From Clostridia bacterium (GTDB taxonomy: Bacteria; Bacillota; Clostridia; Christensenellales; Borkfalkiaceae), in assembly GCA_900767815.1 (NCBI GenBank), contig CAAGAM010000030.1, forward strand, positions 1 through 38,129: a stretch of DNA of 38,129 bases, in the 5' to 3' direction. Within the stretch, counting starts at the first letter, position 1. Each line of letters begins with the position of its first letter. This document shows, in pieces, positions 32,048-38,129 of the stretch. Under the pieces are notes generated by a model. It was given only the letters and a program-made list of their open reading frames with translations. It was not told the origin of the DNA and searched no databases. Position numbers and translations under genes: made by a program.

Positions 32048-32467
32048 ATGAAAAAGATTCTCGTAAGCGCGTGCCTTTACGGTAACGTGTGCCGTTATAA
32101 AGGCGACAGCTGTTTTAACGAAAAAGTTTCCGCTCTCGGGCAGGATAACGTTCTGATTCCCGTTTGCCCCGAACAGCTCGGCGGGCTTCCCACCCCCCGT
32201 CATCCTGCGGAAAGGGTTGGGGATAAAATAATTTCCGACGTCGGCGTCGACGTGACCGGGGAGTATACCCGCGGCGCAAAATTCGCCGTTGAGATCGCGA
32301 AAGCGAATAACGTCGATTTTTGCGTAATGAAAGCCAACAGCCCGTCTTGCGGGAAAGGGGTTATTTACGACGGTACGTTTACGGGCGGGAAAACTTCGGG
32401 CAACGGATTAACCACCGAAATGCTTTTAAAAGAAGGTTTCAAGGTTTTTACCGAAGACGAAATTTAA
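32048..32467 (+). CDS. DUF523 protein, TudS-like thiouracil desulfidase candidate
   Basis: A 139-residue single-domain DUF523 protein: MKKILVSACLYGNVCRYKG, then VCPEQLGGLPTPRHPAE, then MKANSPSCGKG. Characterised DUF523 members (TudS) use a [4Fe-4S] cluster held by three Cys to remove sulfur from thiouracil, giving uracil and sulfide. Candidate ligands are Cys9, Cys40 and Cys101, with Glu42 and a Ser of SPSC (98/100) available for catalysis; Cys15, Cys22 and Cys92 are extra. It sits between two uracil phosphoribosyltransferase genes, which would turn its product into UMP, and close to a uracil permease. That context fits the TudS role well, but the activity is inferred. AAGGAAG precedes the ATG. 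Confidence 0.82.
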   Translation: MKKILVSACLYGNVCRYKGDSCFNEKVSALGQDNVLIPVCPEQLGGLPTPRHPAERVGDKIISDVGVDVTGEYTRGAKFAVEIAKANNVDFCVMKANSPSCGKGVIYDGTFTGGKTSGNGLTTEMLLKEGFKVFTEDEI

Positions 32468-32502
32468 ACCGAAAACGAGACAATTGCCATAATTTATTTT
32501 TT

Positions 32503-32536
32503 TGCGCGGGCGACCCGAAGTCGCCCGCGCATTTTT
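32503..32536 (+). terminator. Terminator after the DUF523 gene
   Basis: TGCGCGGGCGAC (32503-32514) pairs perfectly with GTCGCCCGCGCA (32520-32531), followed by TTTTT. Confidence 0.85.
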
Positions 32537-32545
32537 TATATTAAA

Positions 32546-33187
32546 TTATTTCGTGCCGAAAATGCGGTCGCCCGCGTCGCCGAATGCGGTTACGATATAA
32601 CCGTGTTCGTTTAAGGGCGCGTTTGCATAGTGCGCAACGTAAATCTGAACGTCGGGATGAGCCGTTGCCACTCTCTTCACGCCCTCGGGCGCGGCGATGA
32701 GCGACAAAAGCTTAATTTTCTTGTATCCTCTTTCCTTAATGAAGCCGATAGCGGCTTTCGCGGATCCGCCCGTTGCCAAAGCGGGATCGACTACGATGCA
32801 CGTTCCGTCGATGCAGTCTTTGGGAAGTTTGCAGTAATATTCGTGCGGTTCGAGCGTCTCCTCGTCGCGGTAAAGCCCGATATGACCGATTTTCGCGGTG
32901 GGGAAGAGTGCGGTTAAACCGTCAACCATTCCGAGCCCCGCTCTTAAAATGGGAACGATCGCGATAGGCTCGGTTATAATAGGCGATTTGAATTTCGAAA
33001 GGGGAGCCTGAATCTCTACGTCCGTCGTCGGCAAATCTCTGAAAGCTTCATAGCCCATGAGCATTGCGATTTCCGAAACTATTTCGCGGAATTCCTTGGT
33101 GTTGGTCGTAACGTCGCAAAGGTGGGTTATTTTGTGCGCGATGAGCGGATGCTCTAAAATATGTACGTTTTTCATGTAATCTTCCAT
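32546..33187 (-). CDS. Uracil phosphoribosyltransferase paralogue (copy 2, altered uracil loop)
   Basis: 213 residues, clearly homologous to the neighbouring Upp: NVHILEHPLIAHKI, VPILRAGLGMVDG and PRPP loop VDPALATGGSA are intact. The uracil-binding end reads GYIVTAFGDAGDRIFGT where Upp proteins have PGLGDAGDR, so the conserved Pro-Gly-Leu-Gly is Thr-Ala-Phe-Gly. This may alter base specificity, for instance toward another pyrimidine, or simply weaken it. GAGG stands 7 bases before the ATG. It has its own promoter and a roughly 130-base leader that can pair TTGCGGG with CCCGCAA. It lies downstream of the uracil permease on the same strand. Confidence 0.9.
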   Translation of the reverse strand: MEDYMKNVHILEHPLIAHKITHLCDVTTNTKEFREIVSEIAMLMGYEAFRDLPTTDVEIQAPLSKFKSPIITEPIAIVPILRAGLGMVDGLTALFPTAKIGHIGLYRDEETLEPHEYYCKLPKDCIDGTCIVVDPALATGGSAKAAIGFIKERGYKKIKLLSLIAAPEGVKRVATAHPDVQIYVAHYANAPLNEHGYIVTAFGDAGDRIFGTK

Positions 33188-33319
33188 GTCGATACCTCTT
33201 TTGGTTTACTTTAATATGTGGCGGGTTTTCAAGTTTTTTTATTTTCAAAAGCGCGGTTTGCGGGGGTCGTATTCTTTTTGGTCGGCATCCCGCAACGGCT
33301 TTTAACCCTCTTATTTAAC

Positions 33320-33348
33320 ATTATACCACTTCGGATATGTTTTTTCAA
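33320..33348 (-). promoter_or_regulatory. Promoter of the second upp gene
   Basis: On the minus strand: TTGAAA (33343-33348), a 17-base spacer, TATAAT (33320-33325). Confidence 0.78.
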
Positions 33349-33428
33349 GGGTTTTTTGTAATTTCTTCCGAAAGTTTCGAAAGTTTTAAAAATTCTGAAG
33401 TTCGGTCGGGGCTGTCCCGTATAGTTGT

Positions 33429-33466
33429 AAAAACCGCCGCGGCAGATTTTAAACCTTCCGCGGCGG
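33429..33466 (-). terminator. Terminator of the uracil permease gene
   Basis: CCGCCGCGG (33434-33442) and CCGCGGCGG (33458-33466) form a 9-bp GC stem; on the minus strand TTTTTAC follows. It lies 17 bases after the permease stop. Confidence 0.88.
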
Positions 33467-33482
33467 CATATGTTTTTTTGTT

Positions 33483-34892
33483 TTAGTCGGTTACAACCGA
33501 ATCGGGCTTTTCTTCTTCAACGTCTGCTTCGTTGTTTTTGCCGCTGTGAGTGATGTAGTTTACGATGATACCTACTATCATAGCGAGAGCAAGCGCGGTT
33601 ATCTGAACAAGCGCGCCGCCCGTAAGAGCGTTCTTTCCGAAGTCAAGCGTAATTCCGCCGATACCGATTACGAGGATAGCCGCAACGGGGTAGAGGTTTC
33701 TGTGGTCTCCGAGGTCTACGTCTTTGAGCATCTGAAGTCCGCTTACGGAGATGAAGCCGTACATTGCGATGCACGCGCCGCCCATTACGCACTTGGGAAC
33801 CATGTTGATAAGCGCTACGAACGGAGAGATGAAGGAGATGACCATGCACATGATAGCCGTCGTTAAAATCGTGTAAGTGGAAGCGTTTTTGGAAAGCGCT
33901 ACGCAGCTTATCGATTCGCCGTAAGTGGTGTTCGCGCATCCGCCGAAGAACGCGCCTACAGCCGAGCCTACGCCGTCGCCTAAAAGCGTGTTATGAAGAC
34001 CGGGATTTTCGAGAAGGTCTTTTTCAACGATGTTCGAAAGGTTTTCGTGGTCGGAGATGTGCTGAGCGAGTTCTACAACCGCGATGGGTACGAAGAGAAC
34101 CGCAAGGTTTCCGATTGCCGCGCCGTTGAGAGCTTCGGTTTTACCCTGTCTTATAGCTTCAAGGAAGGTGAATTTGGGATAATCGAAGAAACTCTGGAAT
34201 CTGATGGGAGCGAAGCATTCCTTTATAGGAGTGAAATCTACAATCTGCATCGATTTAACGTTTGCCGCGAGGCCTATGCAGGTGATGAGAATTGCGAATA
34301 CGAGACCCGCGCCGATACCTACGATGAAGGGGATAAGTCTTATCGTCTTTCCGCCTTTCGTCGAAGCGACTACGATTGCTATGAAAGTTACGAGACCGAC
34401 GAGTATGTACCAGAGACCGTATTCCGATCCGCCGTTATACATCATCCAGCTTCCTGCCGTTCCCGAAAGGGAAAGACCGATGATTGCAAGGATAGGTCCG
34501 ATAATTACGTGGGGAAGAAGTTTTTTAATCCAACCCGAACCGACGAGTTTGATTATAAGAGCGAGTACGACGTAAACAAGACCTGCAAACGTAACGCCGA
34601 TAATCAGACCCCAGTAACCGTAGTTCTGAGTTGCGGCAGCGGAAAGCGCGCCGAGGAAAGTGAAGGACGAGCCGAGGAATACGGGGCTTTTGAATCTTGT
34701 GAACAGAAGGTATACGATAGTTCCTGCGCCTGCTCCGAAAAGTGCCGCGGCGGGGTCGCATTTAAGCCCCGTGCCGCTTACGATCATGGGAACGAGCAAT
34801 GTTGCCGCCATGATTGCGATCATCTGCTGGAACGCGAACACTAAGTTCTTGCCGAAAGACGGTCTGTCTTTGATGCCGTAAACGAGTTTCAT
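33483..34892 (-). CDS. uraA: NCS2-family uracil permease
   Basis: 469 residues, about 14 helices, starting MKLVYGIKDRPSFGKNLVFA. NCS2/UraA features include the SSFTFLGAL segment, VELAQHISDHENL (the helix 8 Glu/His region that binds the base) and NTTYGESISC (the helix 10 Glu). It should import uracil with protons. The start follows AGGAG with a 7-base gap; upstream in-frame codons belong to the leader. The leader carries a PyrR-type attenuator, so expression should fall when UMP is high. The gene sits with two upp genes, so imported uracil can be converted to UMP at once. Confidence 0.93.
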   Translation of the reverse strand: MKLVYGIKDRPSFGKNLVFAFQQMIAIMAATLLVPMIVSGTGLKCDPAAALFGAGAGTIVYLLFTRFKSPVFLGSSFTFLGALSAAATQNYGYWGLIIGVTFAGLVYVVLALIIKLVGSGWIKKLLPHVIIGPILAIIGLSLSGTAGSWMMYNGGSEYGLWYILVGLVTFIAIVVASTKGGKTIRLIPFIVGIGAGLVFAILITCIGLAANVKSMQIVDFTPIKECFAPIRFQSFFDYPKFTFLEAIRQGKTEALNGAAIGNLAVLFVPIAVVELAQHISDHENLSNIVEKDLLENPGLHNTLLGDGVGSAVGAFFGGCANTTYGESISCVALSKNASTYTILTTAIMCMVISFISPFVALINMVPKCVMGGACIAMYGFISVSGLQMLKDVDLGDHRNLYPVAAILVIGIGGITLDFGKNALTGGALVQITALALAMIVGIIVNYITHSGKNNEADVEEEKPDSVVTD

Positions 34893-35008
34893 AACGTTTC
34901 TCCTTTTTTGCCGATTTTGTCGGCTTAAGTTTTTTCGAATCTCCCGGGCATTCAAGACTATCGTTATAGGCTTCGCCTTGAAATTCCTTATCGGAACTTC
35001 TTCGGCTC

Positions 35009-35100
35009 AAAAAAACGCCTTGCCCGATATGGGCAAGGCGCAATAAACGCATAGTAATAAAATCACCGATCTTGCCGATATCTCTGTATCGCCTTTAAAG
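35009..35100 (-). promoter_or_regulatory. PyrR-type attenuator in the uracil permease leader
   Basis: Reading the minus strand: CTTTAAAGG, then a hairpin CGATA-CAGAGA-TATCG (plus-strand 35076-35091) whose hexaloop matches the PyrR-site CNGNGA consensus, then GGCAAG, and later a terminator CGCCTTGCCC-ATATC-GGGCAAGGCG plus a U run (35009-35040). The segment ATATCGGCAAG at the hairpin's 3' side can pair with CTTGCCCATAT of the terminator with one mismatch, forming the antiterminator. PyrR with UMP would hold the hairpin and allow termination. Confidence 0.82.
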
Positions 35101-35113
35101 ATTCATCGTACAT

Positions 35114-35142
35114 ATGATAGCACCTTAAAAAGATAATGTCAA
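35114..35142 (-). promoter_or_regulatory. Promoter of uraA
   Basis: On the minus strand: TTGACA (35137-35142), a 17-base spacer, TATCAT (35114-35119). Upstream of the -35 are phased A/T tracts (35148-35210), a possible UP element or curved DNA. Confidence 0.82.
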
Positions 35143-35253
35143 CCGATTTTCAAAAATTTCTCAAAATTTTTTTTGAAAATTTTTTTGAAAGTATTTTTGA
35201 AAAGTTTCAGTATACGTCCGGCTGACATAGTGCTTTCCGCTCCGACGAAAAAT

Positions 35254-35283
35254 CTCGTAATACTATAACTCGTAATACTATAA
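35254..35283 (+). repeat. 15-bp tandem duplication
   Basis: CTCGTAATACTATAA occurs twice in direct succession (35254-35268 and 35269-35283), just downstream of the stop of the 341-residue zinc-ribbon gene and before the AT-rich stretch leading to uraA. Nothing else is seen in 35143-35318. Confidence 0.85.
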
Positions 35284-35318
35284 TATGTCGGTTTTTTTGT
35301 ATTGTCGATTAAGTAAAC

Positions 35319-36344
35319 CTACAAAGTTGTTTTATCAAAAATACCGTCGAGGTTGGTACATTCGATATATCTCTCAAAATATTCGGGTAAATTTGCTTTG
35401 ACCCATTGCTTAGGTTTTTCTTCCCTTATATCTTTAAAAAATGAATGATTTACTAAAAAATTTATAATGAATATCGCAATACCGATAATCGGGAATATAG
35501 TATTCTCTAACATATCTAATGAAAAACGATCGGAATTGTCGGTTTTATTTATTTGATGCATCATATAGGCTTGACTGTTATCGACGACGAAAATGCCTAT
35601 AAAAATAAGTCCGACTAAAACTAAAATCATTTTGAAAATGGTTCGTTTCAGACATTCGTTTTTTAAAGTGCTATCTGTATAGTATACTTGCGATTCGGCA
35701 CCCAGCATTACGCAATCCGATACTTGAAATTTTTGCTCGGTTGACAAACATGTTGTATCGATTGTTAAACTTTGTTTTATTTTTTCGGTTAAGTCTATTT
35801 TGTTTAATCTACACCATTTTGCAAATTTTTGACAATAGCATATTTCCCGAAGATCGTTGAACGGAATAAAAATTGCAAACATTATTATTCCTAAGATGGT
35901 TAAAATTTTTATTTCGTTTACATCATTTTTAAAATTTGCCAGCATTTCTATTTTTTTATCAAGGTCTGCCAAGGAGTCGTTAGGGTTATTTACCGAATTT
36001 ATGTTCCCTCCATACGAAAAGATTTTATATGCGGCGATTCCCCAGATGATAAGAGCGATTGCGGCAACTATATAAGGGAGTATTGCGTAACTTAACAGAT
36101 TATTTATTAGAGATTCTGATTTAAATTCGGTACAAAGCTGACTTATGGTTTTATCTGACTTAATATCTGATTTTTCTTCGTTTTCTTTTTTAAAAATAAA
36201 CCCGCATTCATCGCAAATCTCGGGTTCCCCGACAAAGGCTTTTCCGCATTCTTTGCAATATGTTATCTTGCATCCGCAGTGGATACATTTTGTAGCGTGA
36301 CTTGATATTTTTTCTCCGCATTCCGGACAATTTATAATAGCCAT
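35319..36344 (-). CDS. Membrane protein with two N-terminal zinc ribbons, function unknown
   Basis: 341 residues. Two CxxC-CxxC zinc ribbons come first: Cys6/9/20/23 and Cys30/33/44/47. Four hydrophobic helices follow (about 86-108, 145-165, 237-258 and 282-303), with charged loops between. The ribbon resembles that of the next gene upstream almost residue for residue (pattern CxxCGxxISSxAxKCIHCG), so they share a module. The family is not one I recognise. GAGG precedes the ATG by 8 bases, and only 10 bases separate it from the upstream gene, so it is the last gene of the three-gene operon. The DNA is much richer in A+T than the housekeeping genes nearby. Confidence 0.75.
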   Translation of the reverse strand: MAIINCPECGEKISSHATKCIHCGCKITYCKECGKAFVGEPEICDECGFIFKKENEEKSDIKSDKTISQLCTEFKSESLINNLLSYAILPYIVAAIALIIWGIAAYKIFSYGGNINSVNNPNDSLADLDKKIEMLANFKNDVNEIKILTILGIIMFAIFIPFNDLREICYCQKFAKWCRLNKIDLTEKIKQSLTIDTTCLSTEQKFQVSDCVMLGAESQVYYTDSTLKNECLKRTIFKMILVLVGLIFIGIFVVDNSQAYMMHQINKTDNSDRFSLDMLENTIFPIIGIAIFIINFLVNHSFFKDIREEKPKQWVKANLPEYFERYIECTNLDGIFDKTTL

Positions 36345-36354
36345 AGTTTTTTCC

Positions 36355-36972
36355 TCATAATTTTGAAATATCTAAATCGATATTGTCAAATTCCTTTTTA
36401 CTTTTTTCGGATGTGAATATAGGTATATACGCGATATTTTTTTCGGATAACAACCATTTTTGAATCATTTTATTATAAATAAGCTTTTTTCGATAGGTTT
36501 TCTTTAATCTGAAAGCAACCATGCCTATAATATTCAGAATAAGAACAGCCAAAACGATAAAAGACCATTTTTTGGTAAGTGCAAAAAACAATCGGTTGTT
36601 AATACAAATTTGATGAGTGTCGAGAAAGGCGGTTATTGTGTCGCTGACAGGAACAAACAATATCAAATATAACATAACAAGTATAATTGCGTTTGCGAGT
36701 ATAATATACGTGCAATCTGTAAAGATTTCAAAGCAATTTATGCTCATTTTGTACTTTCTTGCTTCTTTATTCGTTTTTAAAAATTCGGATTCCAAATCGG
36801 GTGTAAGTTCGTTGATTATTCGTTTTTTTTGTGTGGGTGCGTTTTTGGGTGATTCGGTGTCGGTTGGTGCCGTGTCTTGATTTGTATCTTTGACAGCGGC
36901 GCCGCAATGAATACATTTTTCTGCTGTCGAACTTATTTGTTTTCCGCAAAATTTACATGTTATAAGTGCCAT
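36355..36972 (-). CDS. Membrane protein with one N-terminal zinc ribbon, function unknown
   Basis: 205 residues. A single zinc ribbon (Cys6/9/20/23) is followed by a Thr/Asp/Lys-rich linker (27-50) and two hydrophobic helices (about 88-110 and 137-155), then a basic stretch (RLKKTYRKK) and a soluble tail. The N-terminus matches that of the following 341-residue protein. GAGGTG lies 4 bases before the ATG. It overlaps the end of the 188-residue gene by 20 bases. Likely both membrane and metal associated; no enzyme motif is visible. Confidence 0.75.
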   Translation of the reverse strand: MALITCKFCGKQISSTAEKCIHCGAAVKDTNQDTAPTDTESPKNAPTQKKRIINELTPDLESEFLKTNKEARKYKMSINCFEIFTDCTYIILANAIILVMLYLILFVPVSDTITAFLDTHQICINNRLFFALTKKWSFIVLAVLILNIIGMVAFRLKKTYRKKLIYNKMIQKWLLSEKNIAYIPIFTSEKSKKEFDNIDLDISKL

Positions 36973-37519
36973 TTTTCACCTCGATAAAATCATTGTTTAT
37001 TACGTTCAGAGCAAAATCGCTATAGGATTTTTCTTTTGCCCAGTAAGCTTGTTCGTCGTTTTCGATGTCTAACCAATCGTTTTTGGAGAAGTTGTATATG
37101 AACTTGTCAATAGGTTTTATATCTAATACGATTCTTTGCCGCCATCCGTATAGCGGGTGATAATGAGGTTCAAGCGCAATGCCGGTAAGGTAGTGCGTCG
37201 TTTTGATTTCATTATTTGTTGTATACGTTATTTTAAAAAGCATTCCTTCGGAGCTTTGGATATACATCCATCGTATTTCATTTATCTTGTCTATAGATGA
37301 AGATTTATCTATGTCTGTTAAAACAGCCATAGCGCATTTATATCCTTTAGAGTTTCTCACGTCGTCTGCGGTTTTATAATTTTCTTCGTAGGCGGCAACG
37401 GCTTTGTCGTCAACAAAAAGCATTATTGTACAAAAAACGGAGATAACGGTCGTAAATAAAGTGACTATAATACAAACAATCGCCAACCAATGAGTCGGAC
37501 ATTTTACTTTTGTTTTCAT
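36953..37519 (-). CDS. Predicted membrane-anchored protein, function unknown
   Basis: 188 residues. One strong transmembrane helix (about 12-36, WLAIVCIIVTLFTTVISVF) follows a short basic N-terminus, leaving about 150 residues probably outside the cell; it lacks a lipobox. The outer part has aromatic-rich strands (HYHPLYGWRQRIVLDI). AAGGAG lies 5 bases before the ATG. It is the first gene of the operon with the two zinc-ribbon proteins and is transcribed from the promoter at 37655-37684. I recognise no family. Confidence 0.72.
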   Translation of the reverse strand: MKTKVKCPTHWLAIVCIIVTLFTTVISVFCTIMLFVDDKAVAAYEENYKTADDVRNSKGYKCAMAVLTDIDKSSSIDKINEIRWMYIQSSEGMLFKITYTTNNEIKTTHYLTGIALEPHYHPLYGWRQRIVLDIKPIDKFIYNFSKNDWLDIENDEQAYWAKEKSYSDFALNVINNDFIEVKNGTYNM

Positions 37520-37633
37520 ATATACTCCTTAACGAAAATTGATTCAGCGGATCATAAAATTCCAAAAATCAATCAAAAAATGTTTTTAAGAATGCAATAA
37601 CTGATTTTTCCTGATTTTTTGTGATTTTGCAAT

Positions 37634-37653
37634 TGACCGGCATTCAATGGTCA
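37634..37653. promoter_or_regulatory. Inverted repeat near the operon transcription start
   Basis: TGACC (37634-37638) and GGTCA (37649-37653), separated by ten bases, next to the -10 of the zinc-ribbon operon. It could be a second operator or a 5' hairpin. Confidence 0.4.
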
Positions 37654-37654
37654 C

Positions 37655-37684
37655 ATTATACACTAACCAATGGTTAGTTGTCAA
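37655..37684 (-). promoter_or_regulatory. Promoter of the zinc-ribbon membrane operon
   Basis: On the minus strand: TTGACA (37679-37684), an 18-base spacer, TATAAT (37655-37660). The whole spacer is occupied by the operator at 37662-37678. The leader to the first gene is about 130 bases. Confidence 0.85.
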
Positions 37685-37709
37685 GCTTTTTTTATAACTA
37701 TCGGTTAGT
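37662..37709. promoter_or_regulatory. XRE operators in the divergent promoter region
   Basis: ACTAACCAATGGTTAGT (37662-37678) is a palindrome with 8-bp arms inside the operon promoter spacer. A second, weaker site is ACTATCGGTTAGT (37697-37709), whose right half matches ACTAACC in reverse; it lies just before the regulator's start codon. Binding would block both transcripts. Confidence 0.78.
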
Positions 37710-37717
37710 ATATTTAT

Positions 37718-37930
37718 ATGAGAAATGAAATTATTAAACAAAGACTTAGCGAAGAATTAAAAAACAGCGGTATGACGACAATCGAAATTTCAAGGATTAT
37801 CGGTGTTTCGCCTGAAATGATTACGCAATACCGAACAACAAAAAAGCTGCCGAAACTCGATACTTTTGCCAAGCTTTGCAAAGAGTTGGATTTGGACGCA
37901 AACTATATTTTAGGATTGACCGACCCTTGA
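37718..37930 (+). CDS. XRE-family (Cro/CI-type) regulator
   Basis: A 70-residue protein consisting almost only of a helix-turn-helix domain: KNSGMTTIEISRIIGVSPEMITQYRTTKKLPKLDTFAKLCKELDL. It is divergent from the zinc-ribbon operon, 198 bases away. No Shine-Dalgarno is visible before the ATG; the mRNA may start very close to the start codon (TATAAC at 37693-37698). The operator sites between it and the operon suggest that it represses both itself and the membrane genes. The short form is typical of phage, plasmid or toxin-antitoxin regulators, matching the AT-rich, acquired look of the region. Confidence 0.88.
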   Translation: MRNEIIKQRLSEELKNSGMTTIEISRIIGVSPEMITQYRTTKKLPKLDTFAKLCKELDLDANYILGLTDP

Positions 37931-38094
37931 TAAAAACTGACAAAACGAGCAATGTTTATTACAGATTTCGTATTTATAAAACAAATTATATAAACATGTA
38001 AAAGAGATAAAACAGGACGAAAGTATACTTGCAAAGTTTTATAATTCAGATATTTTTCAGGCGAGAAGAATTAAACTTTGCTTTATACATAAAA

Positions 38095-38129
38095 TACGCG
38101 GGCTGCCGAAAATTTCGGCAGCCCGCGTA
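38095..38129. terminator. Long hairpin at the window end
   Basis: TACGCGGGCTGCCGAAA (38095-38111) pairs perfectly with 38113-38129. On the minus strand TTTTATG follows, so it probably ends a minus-strand gene beyond the window; it may also serve the XRE transcript. Between 37931 and 38094 no gene is seen. Confidence 0.75.

Noticed and set aside
38021..38030. AAGTATACTT palindrome
   Set aside because: Too short and isolated in AT-rich DNA to call a site.

Overview
The window looks like chromosomal DNA of a low-to-mid GC member of the Bacillota (class Clostridia), probably an uncultured gut lineage. Supporting signs are the near-consensus TTGACA-17-TATAAT promoters, strong AGGAGG ribosome binding sites, many hairpin-plus-U-run terminators, a PyrR-type attenuator, a TPP riboswitch with a terminator, a clostridial Rrf2-NifS-IscU cluster, and huge surface proteins made of F5/8C, Ig-like and FIVAR-type modules. 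The exact genus cannot be read from the sequence.

Layout. 1-5866: two co-oriented, overlapping genes for very large secreted glycan-active or glycan-binding proteins that share an unusual Gly-Cys plus membrane-helix C-terminus. 5990-7825: a beta-phosphoglucomutase, an AT-rich lipoprotein flanked by ~50-bp direct repeats, and a DUF1292 protein. 7991-11437 (minus strand): serS, then a glycosyltransferase/acyltransferase pair that may make a membrane glycolipid. 12066-15376: the TldD/TldE metalloprotease pair and an SGNH hydrolase. 15654-20352: the str cluster rpsL-rpsG-fusA-tuf, with a switch-like rpsL leader and a well-folded rpsL-rpsG intercistronic region. 20731-25671 (minus): a DUF1003 membrane protein, a MATE exporter, an RluA pseudouridine synthase and a divergent FeoAB. 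25725-27050: a TPP riboswitch controlling an unusually long ThiT-like thiamine transporter. 27071-27371: a non-coding, multiply self-complementary element. 27443-29565: an autoregulated-looking Rrf2-NifS-IscU iron-sulfur operon. 29736-31246: an AAA+ATPase/DUF4143 gene enclosed by 40-bp-period repeats. 31324-35142: a pyrimidine salvage island with two uracil phosphoribosyltransferases, a DUF523 (TudS-like) thiouracil desulfidase candidate between them, and a uracil permease behind a PyrR attenuator. 35319-37930: an AT-rich, probably acquired operon of three membrane proteins, two with zinc ribbons, controlled by a divergent XRE regulator whose palindromic operator lies inside the operon promoter.

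The most unusual signals are: (1) a 14-bp string, TAATCGACTTATAG, present six times in 18 kb, in intergenic DNA and inside three genes in two different reading frames, so it is probably conserved as DNA; (2) the lipoprotein cassette bounded by two longer copies of that string; (3) the ~300-bp foldback element after thiT; (4) the repeat-bounded ATPase; (5) the upp-tudS-upp-uraA grouping with a second Upp whose uracil loop is changed; (6) the zinc-ribbon membrane operon with its XRE regulator. Functions come from motif recognition by eye. No database search or folding program was run.
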